DNA of 33,433 bases from a virus. The notes beneath the pieces are model-generated. The model made no database searches. It was not told where the DNA came from and saw only the letters and a program-made list of their open reading frames with translations. This document shows positions 1 through 7,359 of the stretch, piece by piece. Made by a program: the position numbers and the translations under genes. Position 1 is the stretch's first letter; every line of letters begins with the position of its first letter. The DNA lies in IMG/VR virus record IMGVR_UViG_3300048597_000210, positions 1 through 33,433 of that record. One strand, written 5' to 3'.

Positions 1-696
1 CGCCACGCTGAACCGCGCCGCCGTGCCGCGCGAGACGAAGCCACCGGACACGCGCAGGAACGGGAAGTCGGTCGCGCCGACGTTGCTCCAGACCTCGGTT
101 GTCGTCTCGCCGAAAAGCCACAGGTCACGCCCCACCCGCAGCGGCGCGACGATGTTGTCCGGCGCGCCCTCGGCGGATGCGAAGTCGAGCGCGTTGTAGG
201 ACAGCGGGTCATTGATCGCGGAAAGGAAAAACTCGGTGCTGTTAGGCCGCGCGTGGACGTAATAGCCGTCAATCACCGTCACCGCGACGGAACCGGGGAA
301 GTCCGCATCGGTGATCTGCGTCACCGTGCCGGCGCTGCGGTTGACCACCCACGCTTGGTAAGTCTCCGGCACCACAATGCACAGGTTTTCGCCGTTGCTA
401 TCGAGCGACACAGGCCCGCCGTTGACGATGCTGCCCAGCAGCGCGGGCGAGCCCACGGACGGCACGAGGTAGACGCCGGTTCCGAGCACCGCGTAGAGCG
501 CGCCGCCCATGACGTGCGCGCCGCGGATTGGCCCGACGCCGATGTCCTGCAACTGGCGCAGCCCCGGCGTCGGCAGCAAGGGAAGCATGGATTTTGCCGT
601 CTCGGGCTGCCTTTCCGAAAAGCAGTTGATCAGCCGCATTGCGCTGATCGGCAGGGACCGATGCGAATAGCTGGCGAGGGCGAAGGGAAGCCTCAC
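1..696 (-). CDS. P22 gp10-like packaged-DNA stabilisation protein, partial
   Basis: This reading frame starts at a GTG at 696 and is open to the window edge, giving 232 residues with the C-terminus missing. Early residues include ASYSHRSLPISAMRLINC, followed by a segment resembling TPGLRQL and then GVGPIRGAHVMGGALYAVLG. This is the pattern of the N-terminus of P22 gp10, a tail-hub and head-closure factor that retains packaged DNA. The rest looks like repeated beta-strand blades with DGYYVHARPNSTEFFLS and LWLFGETTTEVWSN. The start overlaps the stop of the HNH gene as GTGA. In P22, gp10 follows gp4; here three virion-type genes and an HNH gene lie between them. Family membership rests on motif resemblance and position. 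Confidence 0.85.
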   Translation of the reverse strand, partial: MRLPFALASYSHRSLPISAMRLINCFSERQPETAKSMLPLLPTPGLRQLQDIGVGPIRGAHVMGGALYAVLGTGVYLVPSVGSPALLGSIVNGGPVSLDSNGENLCIVVPETYQAWVVNRSAGTVTQITDADFPGSVAVTVIDGYYVHARPNSTEFFLSAINDPLSYNALDFASAEGAPDNIVAPLRVGRDLWLFGETTTEVWSNVGATDFPFLRVSGGFVSRGTAARFSVA

Positions 697-1217
697 GCGA
701 CGTGCTTCCACGCGCGGCGATCCACGACGCTTTGAATGGTGCTTGGCGAAACACCAAACATGCCGGCGAGGGCGGCTTGGCTGTGCGCGCGCTTTGCTTG
801 CGATCCACGGATGAAGCGCACAGCGTCTTCTGTCAGGCGCGCCGTGGGGAATTCAGACCCCCGCTTCATGGTGCCCGCCTCCAGCGCGTGCGCGATGTTC
901 TCGCTCCGCGTCACCCAAGTCAGATTTTCGGGTCGGTTGTCGTCGCGGACGCCGTTGATGTGGTGCGGTTCATGGCTCGCCGACGGCGGTTCGCCGTGGA
1001 ATGCCATGCAGACCAAGTAATGCGCGTGCCGCCGTTGCCCCTTCCGCAGTCCGATGTGCGGCGCATCCGCAGATGCGCGCGCGTTGCACCAGACATAGCC
1101 GTGCGGCGTTGTCGCCGCCGCCATAAGGCCGGGGCGCCAACGGACGCGCCTCGACAAACGGATGATGTTGCCCGCCGCGTCAGCGGCGAAGCCATCAAAG
1201 AACGGGATCGGCTTCAT
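693..1217 (-). CDS. HNH homing endonuclease with C-terminal helix-turn-helix
   Basis: 174 residues. The centre carries the HNH core EPHHINGVRDDNRPENLTW, with His-His, Asn and a second Asn-Leu element. The N-terminus (GFAADAAGNIIRLSRRVRW) resembles the beta-rich domain before the nuclease in NUMOD-type phage HNH proteins. The C-terminus reads ARLTEDAVRFIRGS, then LAGMFGVSPSTIQSVVDRR and ends WKHVA, a helix-turn-helix expected to contact DNA. Its ATG overlaps the previous gene's stop by one base (TAATG) and its TGA overlaps the gp10 start (GTGA), so it fits exactly between two virion genes. A free-standing mobile endonuclease is the best reading; the target site cannot be inferred. Confidence 0.88.
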   Translation of the reverse strand: MKPIPFFDGFAADAAGNIIRLSRRVRWRPGLMAAATTPHGYVWCNARASADAPHIGLRKGQRRHAHYLVCMAFHGEPPSASHEPHHINGVRDDNRPENLTWVTRSENIAHALEAGTMKRGSEFPTARLTEDAVRFIRGSQAKRAHSQAALAGMFGVSPSTIQSVVDRRAWKHVA

Positions 1218-2401
1218 TACCCCCTCAGAAGGGCTTCAAGGCGCGAACGCGGAACGCGAACCGTGTTCAGTAGGGAAAGAAGCTCCGGGCCGTAGTGGGC
1301 AGTCGCATCGGCGTTCGCGACAAACTCGCCCTCGTGGACGGTGCCGGCGGGCCGGTGCGGTTGCACCACGCCGTCGCCGCCGTGGCCGGTATAGCCGCCT
1401 TGCTGGTAGCCGTAACCGCTGTCTCCGTAGTCGCCGCTGCCGTAGCCGCTGTCACCGTAGCCAGCGCCGCCGAAGTCCGGGCTGCCGGTTTCGCCCATGC
1501 CGAACCCGCCATCGCCCGCGCCGGGGTTGCCGTAGCCGCCGCCGTAGTCGCCGCCGCCGCCGAAGTCGCCAGAGAAGCCCGGCGTGTTGCCGTAGTTGCC
1601 CATGTTGCCGTAGTCGCCGAACCCCTCGCCGTAGCCAGTGCCCACGCCCGCCACGTCGGCGGGGCCGGCAAAGTCAACGCCGCCGCCCTGCGCGGGCGCC
1701 TGCGGCGCTGCGGGCTGCATGGGCAGGTCGTTGAAGCCGAAGAATGCATCCACGGCGGGGTAATCCTGTCCTCGCGTCGCGGCGCCATTGTATTGGTCCA
1801 CCGCGCTGCGGCCAAAGGCGCCAAGCGTGGCATTGGATGCGAAAGCAGGGCCAAATTCAACCTCGGGTGCCATGCCCATATCCGTGAGCGTGCCGTTCAG
1901 GCCCTCGCGGTCGGCGTAGGTGCCCAGCGCGCCGGCCGCTAGACCGAGGCCCGGAACGCCGAGGGCCAGCCCCGCGAGCCCGCCGAGCGTGCTGCCCAGC
2001 GTGCCCCAATTGCCTGCCACGCCCAGCCCGGACAGCCCGGAGCCGAGGTCGCCCGGATTGGGGCCGAGGCCGAACACGTTCCCGGCCGCATCGGACCCGA
2101 TCTGCCCGCCGCCGAACCCGTCGCGCTCATCGTCGCGGCTGTTGCCACTGGCGTTGCTACCCTCGGCCTGCGACACCCCGATGGACCCGGAGTAGATCGG
2201 CGTCGCGGCGGGCTGCTGAGGGGCCGCCTGTGGCGCCGCCTGCTGCGGCGGGGCGATGGCCGGGCGCTGCGCCTGCGCAGGCTGTGCGGCCTGCTGTATG
2301 GGCTGCTGCGGGGCCGGATCGCTGCCGGGATAGACGCCCGCCCGCAGCGCCGGGCCGTAGCCGAACCGCGTCTGGAAGCGGGAGGCGATGGTGCCGGACA
2401 T
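1217..2401 (-). CDS. Gly/Tyr-rich virion-associated protein (unknown)
   Basis: 394 residues, not assigned to a named family. The N-terminal 70 residues include a Gln/Pro/Ala-rich stretch. Residues 94-165 are glycine-rich with hydrophobic patches (LGGLAGLALGVPGLGLAAG) that could be membrane-active. Residues 252-345 are an extreme Gly/Tyr/Asp/Ser low-complexity tract of GYGDSGY type. The last 45 residues contain AGTVHEGEFVANADAT, an element I recognise from many phage ejection, tape-measure and virion proteins, where it ends the polypeptide. Position between gp4-like and gp10-like genes suggests a head-tail or ejected protein. The ATG at 2401 overlaps the upstream stop by one base. Confidence 0.75.
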   Translation of the reverse strand: MSGTIASRFQTRFGYGPALRAGVYPGSDPAPQQPIQQAAQPAQAQRPAIAPPQQAAPQAAPQQPAATPIYSGSIGVSQAEGSNASGNSRDDERDGFGGGQIGSDAAGNVFGLGPNPGDLGSGLSGLGVAGNWGTLGSTLGGLAGLALGVPGLGLAAGALGTYADREGLNGTLTDMGMAPEVEFGPAFASNATLGAFGRSAVDQYNGAATRGQDYPAVDAFFGFNDLPMQPAAPQAPAQGGGVDFAGPADVAGVGTGYGEGFGDYGNMGNYGNTPGFSGDFGGGGDYGGGYGNPGAGDGGFGMGETGSPDFGGAGYGDSGYGSGDYGDSGYGYQQGGYTGHGGDGVVQPHRPAGTVHEGEFVANADATAHYGPELLSLLNTVRVPRSRLEALLRG

Positions 2402-2577
2402 TACTCGCCCCCGTTCCCTACGTCGTCATAAGGCGGCGACCCGTCCGGGATGTTTTCCGGCGCGCCATCCGCCCGCGTGCTGCCAATCGTGCCGATGCGC
2501 GCGAGGATCGCGGCAATCTCGGCGCGGATGGCCGCGGCCTCGGCTTCCACCGCGGCAAGGCGCTCAAGCAGGGTCAT
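2401..2577 (-). CDS. Small coiled-coil protein, 58 aa
   Basis: The ATG at 2577 opens a 58-residue frame whose first half (LLERLAAVEAEAAAIRAEIA) is a strongly helical heptad pattern and whose second half is acidic and Pro/Gly-rich, ending NGGE. Its TAA overlaps the next ATG by one base (TAATG), and the gap to the upstream gene is 6 bp, which fits the tight packing of this operon. Short coiled-coil genes are common in podoviral head modules. No function can be assigned. Confidence 0.65.
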   Translation of the reverse strand: MTLLERLAAVEAEAAAIRAEIAAILARIGTIGSTRADGAPENIPDGSPPYDDVGNGGE

Positions 2578-2583
2578 AGGGCC

Positions 2584-3657
2584 TCACAGTGACAGCGCGG
2601 CGACAGCCGCACTAAGCCGGGAAGCGTTCATCGGGACGGAATGCACGGCAAGGTAACTGGTCTGGCCGAAGAAGTTCAGGCCGCCGGTTGAGTGCGACCC
2701 GTGCCGGAATGTCGTGAGGCCGCTTGTTGGCCCGCCGGACGAGCCGGCTATCGTCGGGGTGACAGACTCCCGCGCGCAAAGGATGATCTCGCCCGTGGGG
2801 AAGAAGCTGGCGCCGACATAAAGCGGCGTCGAGCCGCCCGCGATCCCAATCGTTGACACACTGCCGGAGTTGATGCCGCCCACTGTCGCATAGGCGCGCA
2901 GGTTGGTGCCGGCGCTTTGCAGGTCCACAATGTAGCGGTTGCTATTGGTGCCATCGTCAATTTGAAGGATCGTCTGATTGCCGGCCACGCCAAGGTTCGT
3001 GGCGTATCCCACCCAAAACACCGTGCAAGCACCATTGGCCGGAAGCCCGAGCGTAGAGAGTGACGCCGACATGAGATCGGCAGACCGCGTTACCGTTGCG
3101 CCCGCTGTCGGAACCCACGTCGAATAGAAAGAGCCCGCCTCAAGCTGCGCCCATATTGCGGGGTCCAGGCCGCCGCTAAGGTCAGTCACCGTGCATGTCA
3201 GCGTGCCGGCGCTTGGCGTGAAGCTGCGGATCTGGATGAGATTGCCCGAGTCCGTCGTCACGGTGTCCGAGTGCGCGCCGGAGAATACGACTTCCACGTT
3301 CCCGCCAACCATCGTGAATTGGTAGGGGACGGCCGCAACAGTGATGTTCTGCGTTGCGAAGGCGTTGGAATTAAGGATGAGGTTGGTGCGCGGCCCCTCC
3401 ACGAACAGGAAGCCGTTTCCGTCAAAGCGTGGCTCGTTCGCGACGTAATCTGACTTATTGCCGCCGCCATTCTGATCGTAGTTCGACGCGAACGTGCCGC
3501 CGACATGCGTGCGCGTGAAGGTCAGCAGCGGCGACAGCGTGCCGCTGCGGCGGAACAGTTCCGTCGTGGTGCCGGCCATGATGGCCCCACCCGCCATCAG
3601 TTCATAGAGATACGCCCGCCGCAGTTCTTCCTCGGTCGGTCGCTTGCGGAAGTTCAT
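2584..3657 (-). CDS. Fibre/spike-like virion protein with lectin-type fold
   Basis: 357 residues. The central part shows NGFLFVEGPRTNLILNSNAF and later FYSTWVPTAGATVTRSADLM, the layout I associate with phage head-spike or fibre domains (a beta-sandwich followed by an 'xYIPT...A(T/V)RAAD' turn). Residues 210-350 (ACTVFWVGYA, NRYIVDLQSAGTNLRAY, PLYVGASFFPTGEIIL) look like a concanavalin/LamG-type sandwich. The N-terminus is helical and charged (FRKRPTEEELRRAYLYELM), perhaps a virion anchor. The start overlaps the preceding stop as ATGA. A role in surface binding or decoration is inferred from fold type and position. Confidence 0.7.
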   Translation of the reverse strand: MNFRKRPTEEELRRAYLYELMAGGAIMAGTTTELFRRSGTLSPLLTFTRTHVGGTFASNYDQNGGGNKSDYVANEPRFDGNGFLFVEGPRTNLILNSNAFATQNITVAAVPYQFTMVGGNVEVVFSGAHSDTVTTDSGNLIQIRSFTPSAGTLTCTVTDLSGGLDPAIWAQLEAGSFYSTWVPTAGATVTRSADLMSASLSTLGLPANGACTVFWVGYATNLGVAGNQTILQIDDGTNSNRYIVDLQSAGTNLRAYATVGGINSGSVSTIGIAGGSTPLYVGASFFPTGEIILCARESVTPTIAGSSGGPTSGLTTFRHGSHSTGGLNFFGQTSYLAVHSVPMNASRLSAAVAALSL

Positions 3658-4421
3658 ATCGCGGTCCCGTAATCGAGCGTCACCGCCGTGCGGTAAGGCT
3701 CCAGGTTCACAGGCTCGCCGTCGTAGCGCACCGCCACCTGCCGGCGCAATTCGCGCTGCCCTTCCACGGCCCGCGCGCTCAACCGCGCCGCCCGCTGCGA
3801 CGACACGCCGAACGCATCGGCCATCAGGTCCGCGGCAATCGCCGCATAGGGCCGCGCCGCGAAGTTCGGGACCAGCGCCAGCGGCCAGGCCAGATCCTGC
3901 TTGTTCGCAATGCCCTTGCCGCGCAGCATCTCGTGCGCGTCGCGCAGCGCCTCAAGCGCCATCGCGGCATCTTCGAAGCGCGCCGTCTCGCCCTCGGCCA
4001 GAACGCCCATGTTCTGGAGCGCCAGCCGCACGAGCACCGTCACGTCAACGCCGGGATACACATAGGCGGTCAGGTCCAGCGTCCCCGCCGCGTCCGTCGC
4101 GGCATCGGTGCCCACCGCCACGAGCACGCTGTCTGCGGTGCCATACCGCCACCACGAGGCAGCAGCCGGCCGGACTTCCTCATCCCCGCCGGCCTGCGCC
4201 AGCGTGGACGCCGCAAGGAACCTGTCCGCGTCGGCCGCATCGCCGATGTTGAGCGTGATGGTCGGGCTTGCGTTGCTGTCCAGATCGCTGGCCGTGAGAT
4301 CGAAGGCCGCGACCACGTAGCCGGCCGGAACCGGCAGGGTCAGCAAGGTCGCGCCGGCCGAGAACGGCGTCGTGACGGTCGCACTCGCCGTCAGTGTGTC
4401 GAACCCGACCAGCGCGGCCAT
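3654..4421 (-). CDS. Decoration-like domain fused to P22 gp4-like head-completion connector
   Basis: 255 residues in two parts. Residues 1-123 resemble the separate 143-residue protein encoded at 4740-5171: VPAGYVVAAFDLTASDLDS and DAAGTLDLTAYVYP line up with LPKGAIVHEVKLTTTDMDA and PAAGTIDIAVHYTVE. Residues 124-255 look like the P22 gp4 family of connector or adaptor proteins: LVRLALQNMGVLAEGE, an acidic EDAAMALEALRD helix, then WPLALVPNFAARPYAAI and an Arg-rich helix. In P22, gp4 docks under the portal after DNA packaging. A decoration-like domain on the connector is unusual. The stop overlaps the next start as ATGA. Confidence 0.75.
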   Translation of the reverse strand: MAALVGFDTLTASATVTTPFSAGATLLTLPVPAGYVVAAFDLTASDLDSNASPTITLNIGDAADADRFLAASTLAQAGGDEEVRPAAASWWRYGTADSVLVAVGTDAATDAAGTLDLTAYVYPGVDVTVLVRLALQNMGVLAEGETARFEDAAMALEALRDAHEMLRGKGIANKQDLAWPLALVPNFAARPYAAIAADLMADAFGVSSQRAARLSARAVEGQRELRRQVAVRYDGEPVNLEPYRTAVTLDYGTAI

Positions 4422-4424
4422 GTG

Positions 4425-4733
4425 TCAGCCCCCCGCTTCCGCGAGGGCGGCGCGCAGCTTCGCCACGCCCCATCGCTTGTCATAGGTGACGCCGAGGAAG
4501 TCGAGACGCTCGCGCGCCTCGGCCGCGGAAATCTCGCCGTCGCCGTCAGTGTCCGCGCTGTCCTCCGCAACCGCCTCGCCCTCGCTCCAGTGCGGGTGCT
4601 TGCGGAGGAACGCGATATGCCGCGGGTCGGCGACCTCGCGCGCCACGCCCTTGATCCACGCGCCGGTCAGCGCATTCTCGACGCTGCCGACGCCCGGTTC
4701 ATCGGGCGGGCCGTTGTAGGTGAAGGTCGCCAT
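4425..4733 (-). CDS. Small head-module protein with canonical EF-hand loop and HeH-like C-terminus
   Basis: 102 residues. Residues 61-72 read DTDGDGEISAAE, which fits the 12-residue calcium-binding EF-hand pattern DxDxDGxIxxxE at every key position (Asp61, Asp63, Asp65, Ile68, Glu72). The final 25 residues (LDFLGVTYDKRWGVAKLRAA) resemble the short HeH/LEM-type helix-extended-helix domain seen in small phage head proteins. The N-terminal 50 residues are not recognised. It sits between the two decoration-domain genes with gaps of 3 and 6 bp. Calcium-dependent head stability is a plausible role but inferred only. Confidence 0.7.
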   Translation of the reverse strand: MATFTYNGPPDEPGVGSVENALTGAWIKGVAREVADPRHIAFLRKHPHWSEGEAVAEDSADTDGDGEISAAEARERLDFLGVTYDKRWGVAKLRAALAEAGG

Positions 4734-4739
4734 GCCGCG

Positions 4740-5171
4740 TCACTCCACCGTGTAGTGGACGGCGATGTCGATGGTGCCGGCGGCCGGCGTGGTCGCCGCG
4801 GCCTGGATCAGCAGATCCACCGTGGTTTCCGCCGCCAGCGGCACGGCCGCAACGCAGGTCGCCGCCGCGGTCGCGTCGTTCGCCATGCGCGCGGTGCCGG
4901 CGGCCTGGCCGGACAGTCGCCGGATGTAGCGCTCAGTATCGCCCGCCACGCCCACCGACAGCACGAGGCCGGTGGAGGCATCCATGTCCGTGGTGGTCAG
5001 CTTGACCTCGTGGACGATGGCGCCCTTGGGCAGACGCACCAGCGGATACACGGCGTTGAGCGTCAGTTCGCCGGTCGCGAACCCGACGCGGTTCCACGCG
5101 ATGGCGCTGTCCTGCCCACGCGGGGCGAAGGCCGGCGCCGTCGCGGCAACCGACTTGGAATAGGTCGGCAT
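4740..5171 (-). CDS. Head decoration-like protein (unknown family)
   Basis: 143 residues, predicted mostly beta. The central and C-terminal part resembles residues 27-122 of the gp4-like fusion two genes downstream, so the two domains probably arose by duplication. The gene lies directly after the major coat gene, where many phages encode capsid decoration or stabilising proteins. It has the best ribosome binding site of the late operon (AAGGAGG, 8 bases before the ATG), consistent with a need for many copies. Neither the cement role nor the fold is proven. Confidence 0.7.
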   Translation of the reverse strand: MPTYSKSVAATAPAFAPRGQDSAIAWNRVGFATGELTLNAVYPLVRLPKGAIVHEVKLTTTDMDASTGLVLSVGVAGDTERYIRRLSGQAAGTARMANDATAAATCVAAVPLAAETTVDLLIQAAATTPAAGTIDIAVHYTVE

Positions 5172-5177
5172 CTGCCG

Positions 5178-5186
5178 AACCTCCTT
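5178..5186 (-). promoter_or_regulatory. Strong Shine-Dalgarno of the decoration-like gene
   Basis: On the minus strand this reads AAGGAGGTT, nearly the full complement of the 16S 3' end, 8 bases before the ATG at 5171. It is clearly stronger than at most genes here, which rely on stop-start overlap. Confidence 0.7.
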
Positions 5187-5208
5187 TCGAATGTGGGAGA
5201 GGGAAGAA

Positions 5209-5231
5209 GCCCGGCGGGATCACCGCCGGGC
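5209..5231 (-). terminator. Hairpin after the coat gene (terminator-like or RNA-stabilising)
   Basis: Nine perfect base pairs (GCCCGGCGG with CCGCCGGGC, arms 5209-5217 and 5223-5231) enclose a 5-base loop in the only sizeable gap (71 bp) of the head-gene block just downstream of the coat stop. On the minus-strand RNA it is followed by UUCUUCCC, a weak U-tract. It may stop part of the transcripts or protect the coat mRNA 3' end. Confidence 0.5.
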
Positions 5232-5242
5232 CAATGTCAGGC

Positions 5243-6340
5243 TCACGCATCCGCCGGGGCGCTGAACCAGCCGGTCATGATGCCGTAGTCCTTCGGCGTG
5301 TCGGTATCGCCGGTCGAGGCGGTGCCGTAGCGCATCTTGCCGACGCCGCGGATTTCCTCGCACGCAACGCCGCCCTTGGCGTCGTAGTCGAAGTCCTTGT
5401 TGATGGTCTTCGACCGCTGCGCGTAGGCCACCGCCACCGCCTGCGCACCGCACAGGAAGACCGGCGACGCCTGCACGCTGTTGCCGATGGCCACGCCGCC
5501 GATGGTGGCGCTGCCGGCGTAGAGCGGCATGTCGTCCAGCTCCTTGATGACCACGCCCTCGTAGTAGAGGTCCGCGCCCGTGAAGATCGGGTTCATCAGG
5601 CCGCGGGCGTAGGCGTCGCGGTTCACCGTCTGGAGCGACTGCGCCAGGTTGCGGAAGGTCAGCGGGTGGCAGAACGCGACGAACACGCGCTTGCCGTCCG
5701 AAACCTCAATCGGCCGGATCTTCGGGCTGGCCAGCAGCGCGCGACGCCGCATGAGCGAAATCGCGTTCGCCGTCAGCAGGTCGTTCGTGGTGTCCAGCGT
5801 CGCCATCGCGGTCGCGAAGGTGGTGGAGTAGTTGCTCGCCAGGGCGCCGAACAGCACGCGATCCGCGTTGTTCGTGACCCAGGTGTTGCGCTGCGCCGCC
5901 GTGGTGGAGCCGAACGCAACGCCGTCAATCGAGTGCATCGCCTCGATGACCTGATTGCGCAGATCCTCCAGCGCCCACGTCTTCAGGCTCGCACGCGCGG
6001 CCTGCCGCAGATCGATGGCGGAACGCTGGTTCTCCATCTTCGGAACCAGCACGGCATGCCGGCGCAGATCGACGGAGAGTTCATAGGAACGGGTGGAGAG
6101 GTCTTCCTCGTTCCCTTCCATGCTGGTGTTGCCGGTCGTGGCCGCGTTGGTGAGGCGGTTCACGAGAGCGAAGGTGAAGCGGTCGCCCTTCTTCCGGGTC
6201 AGTTCCTCGTTGATCTGGACGACGGAGGACTCGTCGGTGCCCATGTAGGGCTTGAAGACGTTCTCCTGGAAATACTCGACGAAAAACTGATCGTCCCACT
6301 GCTCGACCGTCAGACCGGTCGCGGCGCGAGTCTCAGCCAT
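5243..6340 (-). CDS. Major coat protein, N4-gp56/P22-type
   Basis: 365 residues, a normal length for this coat class. The N-terminus (GLTVEQWDDQFFVEYFQENV), then RKKGDRFTFALVNRLTNAA, a stretch beginning DLRRHAVLVPKMENQRSAID, and a C-terminal GWFSAPADA match the layout of N4-gp56 family HK97-fold coat proteins. The acidic GNEEDLSTRSYELSVDLRR region precedes the long spine helix. It builds the procapsid around the scaffold encoded directly upstream. A GCCCCT/AGGGGC hairpin at 6350-6367 lies just before its ribosome binding site (AGGGG, 9 bases before the ATG), and a further hairpin follows its stop. No proteolytic pro-region is evident. Confidence 0.88.
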   Translation of the reverse strand: MAETRAATGLTVEQWDDQFFVEYFQENVFKPYMGTDESSVVQINEELTRKKGDRFTFALVNRLTNAATTGNTSMEGNEEDLSTRSYELSVDLRRHAVLVPKMENQRSAIDLRQAARASLKTWALEDLRNQVIEAMHSIDGVAFGSTTAAQRNTWVTNNADRVLFGALASNYSTTFATAMATLDTTNDLLTANAISLMRRRALLASPKIRPIEVSDGKRVFVAFCHPLTFRNLAQSLQTVNRDAYARGLMNPIFTGADLYYEGVVIKELDDMPLYAGSATIGGVAIGNSVQASPVFLCGAQAVAVAYAQRSKTINKDFDYDAKGGVACEEIRGVGKMRYGTASTGDTDTPKDYGIMTGWFSAPADA

Positions 6341-6384
6341 TGTAGTGTGCCCCTATGGCAAGGGGCGCGGCGCGTCACAGCGCG

Positions 6385-7257
6385 CTAACGTCGCCCCAAG
6401 ATTGACGAGAGGGGCGTCGGACCTGCGAAAGTGGCGGCACCCGTGCGGGGGGCCGCGGAACGTGCCGACGCCAGCGAAGCGGGCGGCGGAGGAGCGGAGG
6501 AAGGGGCAGGCGGCGGGGCGGCAGCGCGCTGCGCGGCGGCGTAGGCTTCCGGCGACCCATACTGCTGGATCACCGAAGACCACTGCTGCCGCGAGATCAG
6601 CGCCTTGCCGGCCTCATAAGCCCACAGCGCGGGCGCCTGATGGCTGCGCAATGCCTGCGCAACCTCAAGCGCCGCCTTTTGGCTCGACTGCGCGTATTGC
6701 GTCAGCGCAGCCTCGGCCTCGGCGTAGTCCGGCTTGTCCCGGACAAGCGCCTCAGACAAGGCAATACGCGTCTGCAACAGCGCCTCTTGCTGCTGCTGCT
6801 GCATCATCCCGATGAACGCGCGCGGATCTTGGAAGATGAGTTCTTCCGGCGGGATCTGCGGCGCTGCGGGCTGCTGCGGCTGCGCGGGCTGCGGTGCCGG
6901 CTGCTGCGCGAACCGCGCCTCCAGCTCGGCAACCTTGGCCTGCCACTTCCTTCGCTCCTCCACGAGCACGGAGGTTGGAACCGACTTTGGCGGGTCATTC
7001 TCTGCCGGCGGCGTCCCGGTTGCCGGCTTCGCAGCGGCCTCAGCCTTCGGCGCGAACCTGCCCGCTTCATCGCGGGGGCGGTCGTCCTTGGCTTCCGGCG
7101 GCGGCGCAGCGGCTTCGCCCGTTTCGGGCCGTGCCTCGGGTTGCGCCCGCGGTTCCGGCTGCCCAGCCGGTTCCGAAGACGCGCCGGGCTCGGCGCGCAG
7201 AATGTCGTCAATCGGCGTCGGCACGAAGCCGCCGCGTTCGGTGCTGTCCTGTTCCAT
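6385..7257 (-). CDS. Scaffolding protein
   Basis: 290 residues from the ATG at 7257, chosen because MEQDSTERGGFVPTPIDDIL looks like a natural N-terminus; in-frame codons upstream have no clear ribosome binding site. The sequence is Ala/Pro/Glu/Gln-rich and hydrophilic, with DRPRDEAGRFAPK near residue 70, a helical VLVEERRKWQAKVAELEARF at about 100-120, a Gln-rich MMQQQQQEALLQ helix at about 150, and long amphipathic helices after that. DEAGRF(A/V)PK is frequent in podoviral scaffolds. The position directly upstream of the coat gene is the P22 gp8 position. It would direct coat assembly and leave the procapsid. Confidence 0.82.
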   Translation of the reverse strand: MEQDSTERGGFVPTPIDDILRAEPGASSEPAGQPEPRAQPEARPETGEAAAPPPEAKDDRPRDEAGRFAPKAEAAAKPATGTPPAENDPPKSVPTSVLVEERRKWQAKVAELEARFAQQPAPQPAQPQQPAAPQIPPEELIFQDPRAFIGMMQQQQQEALLQTRIALSEALVRDKPDYAEAEAALTQYAQSSQKAALEVAQALRSHQAPALWAYEAGKALISRQQWSSVIQQYGSPEAYAAAQRAAAPPPAPSSAPPPPASLASARSAAPRTGAATFAGPTPLSSILGRR

Positions 7258-7359
7258 GGTTCCCGTGCGGCCACGTTGACGGCGGGCCAATCCGAAGCGC
7301 CGGTTACTGCCGGCGGCAGGCCGCGCTATCGCGCGCGGCGGGCGAACTCGGTTGCGGCC

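Noticed and set aside
398-808. Minus-strand frame overlapping both gp10-like and HNH genes
   Set aside because: It crosses the GTGA junction of two recognisable proteins in another frame and shows no domain.
3933-5288. 451-codon plus-strand frame across several head genes
   Set aside because: It spans four minus-strand genes with good starts and couplings, and its product has shadow-like Arg/Gly/His composition.
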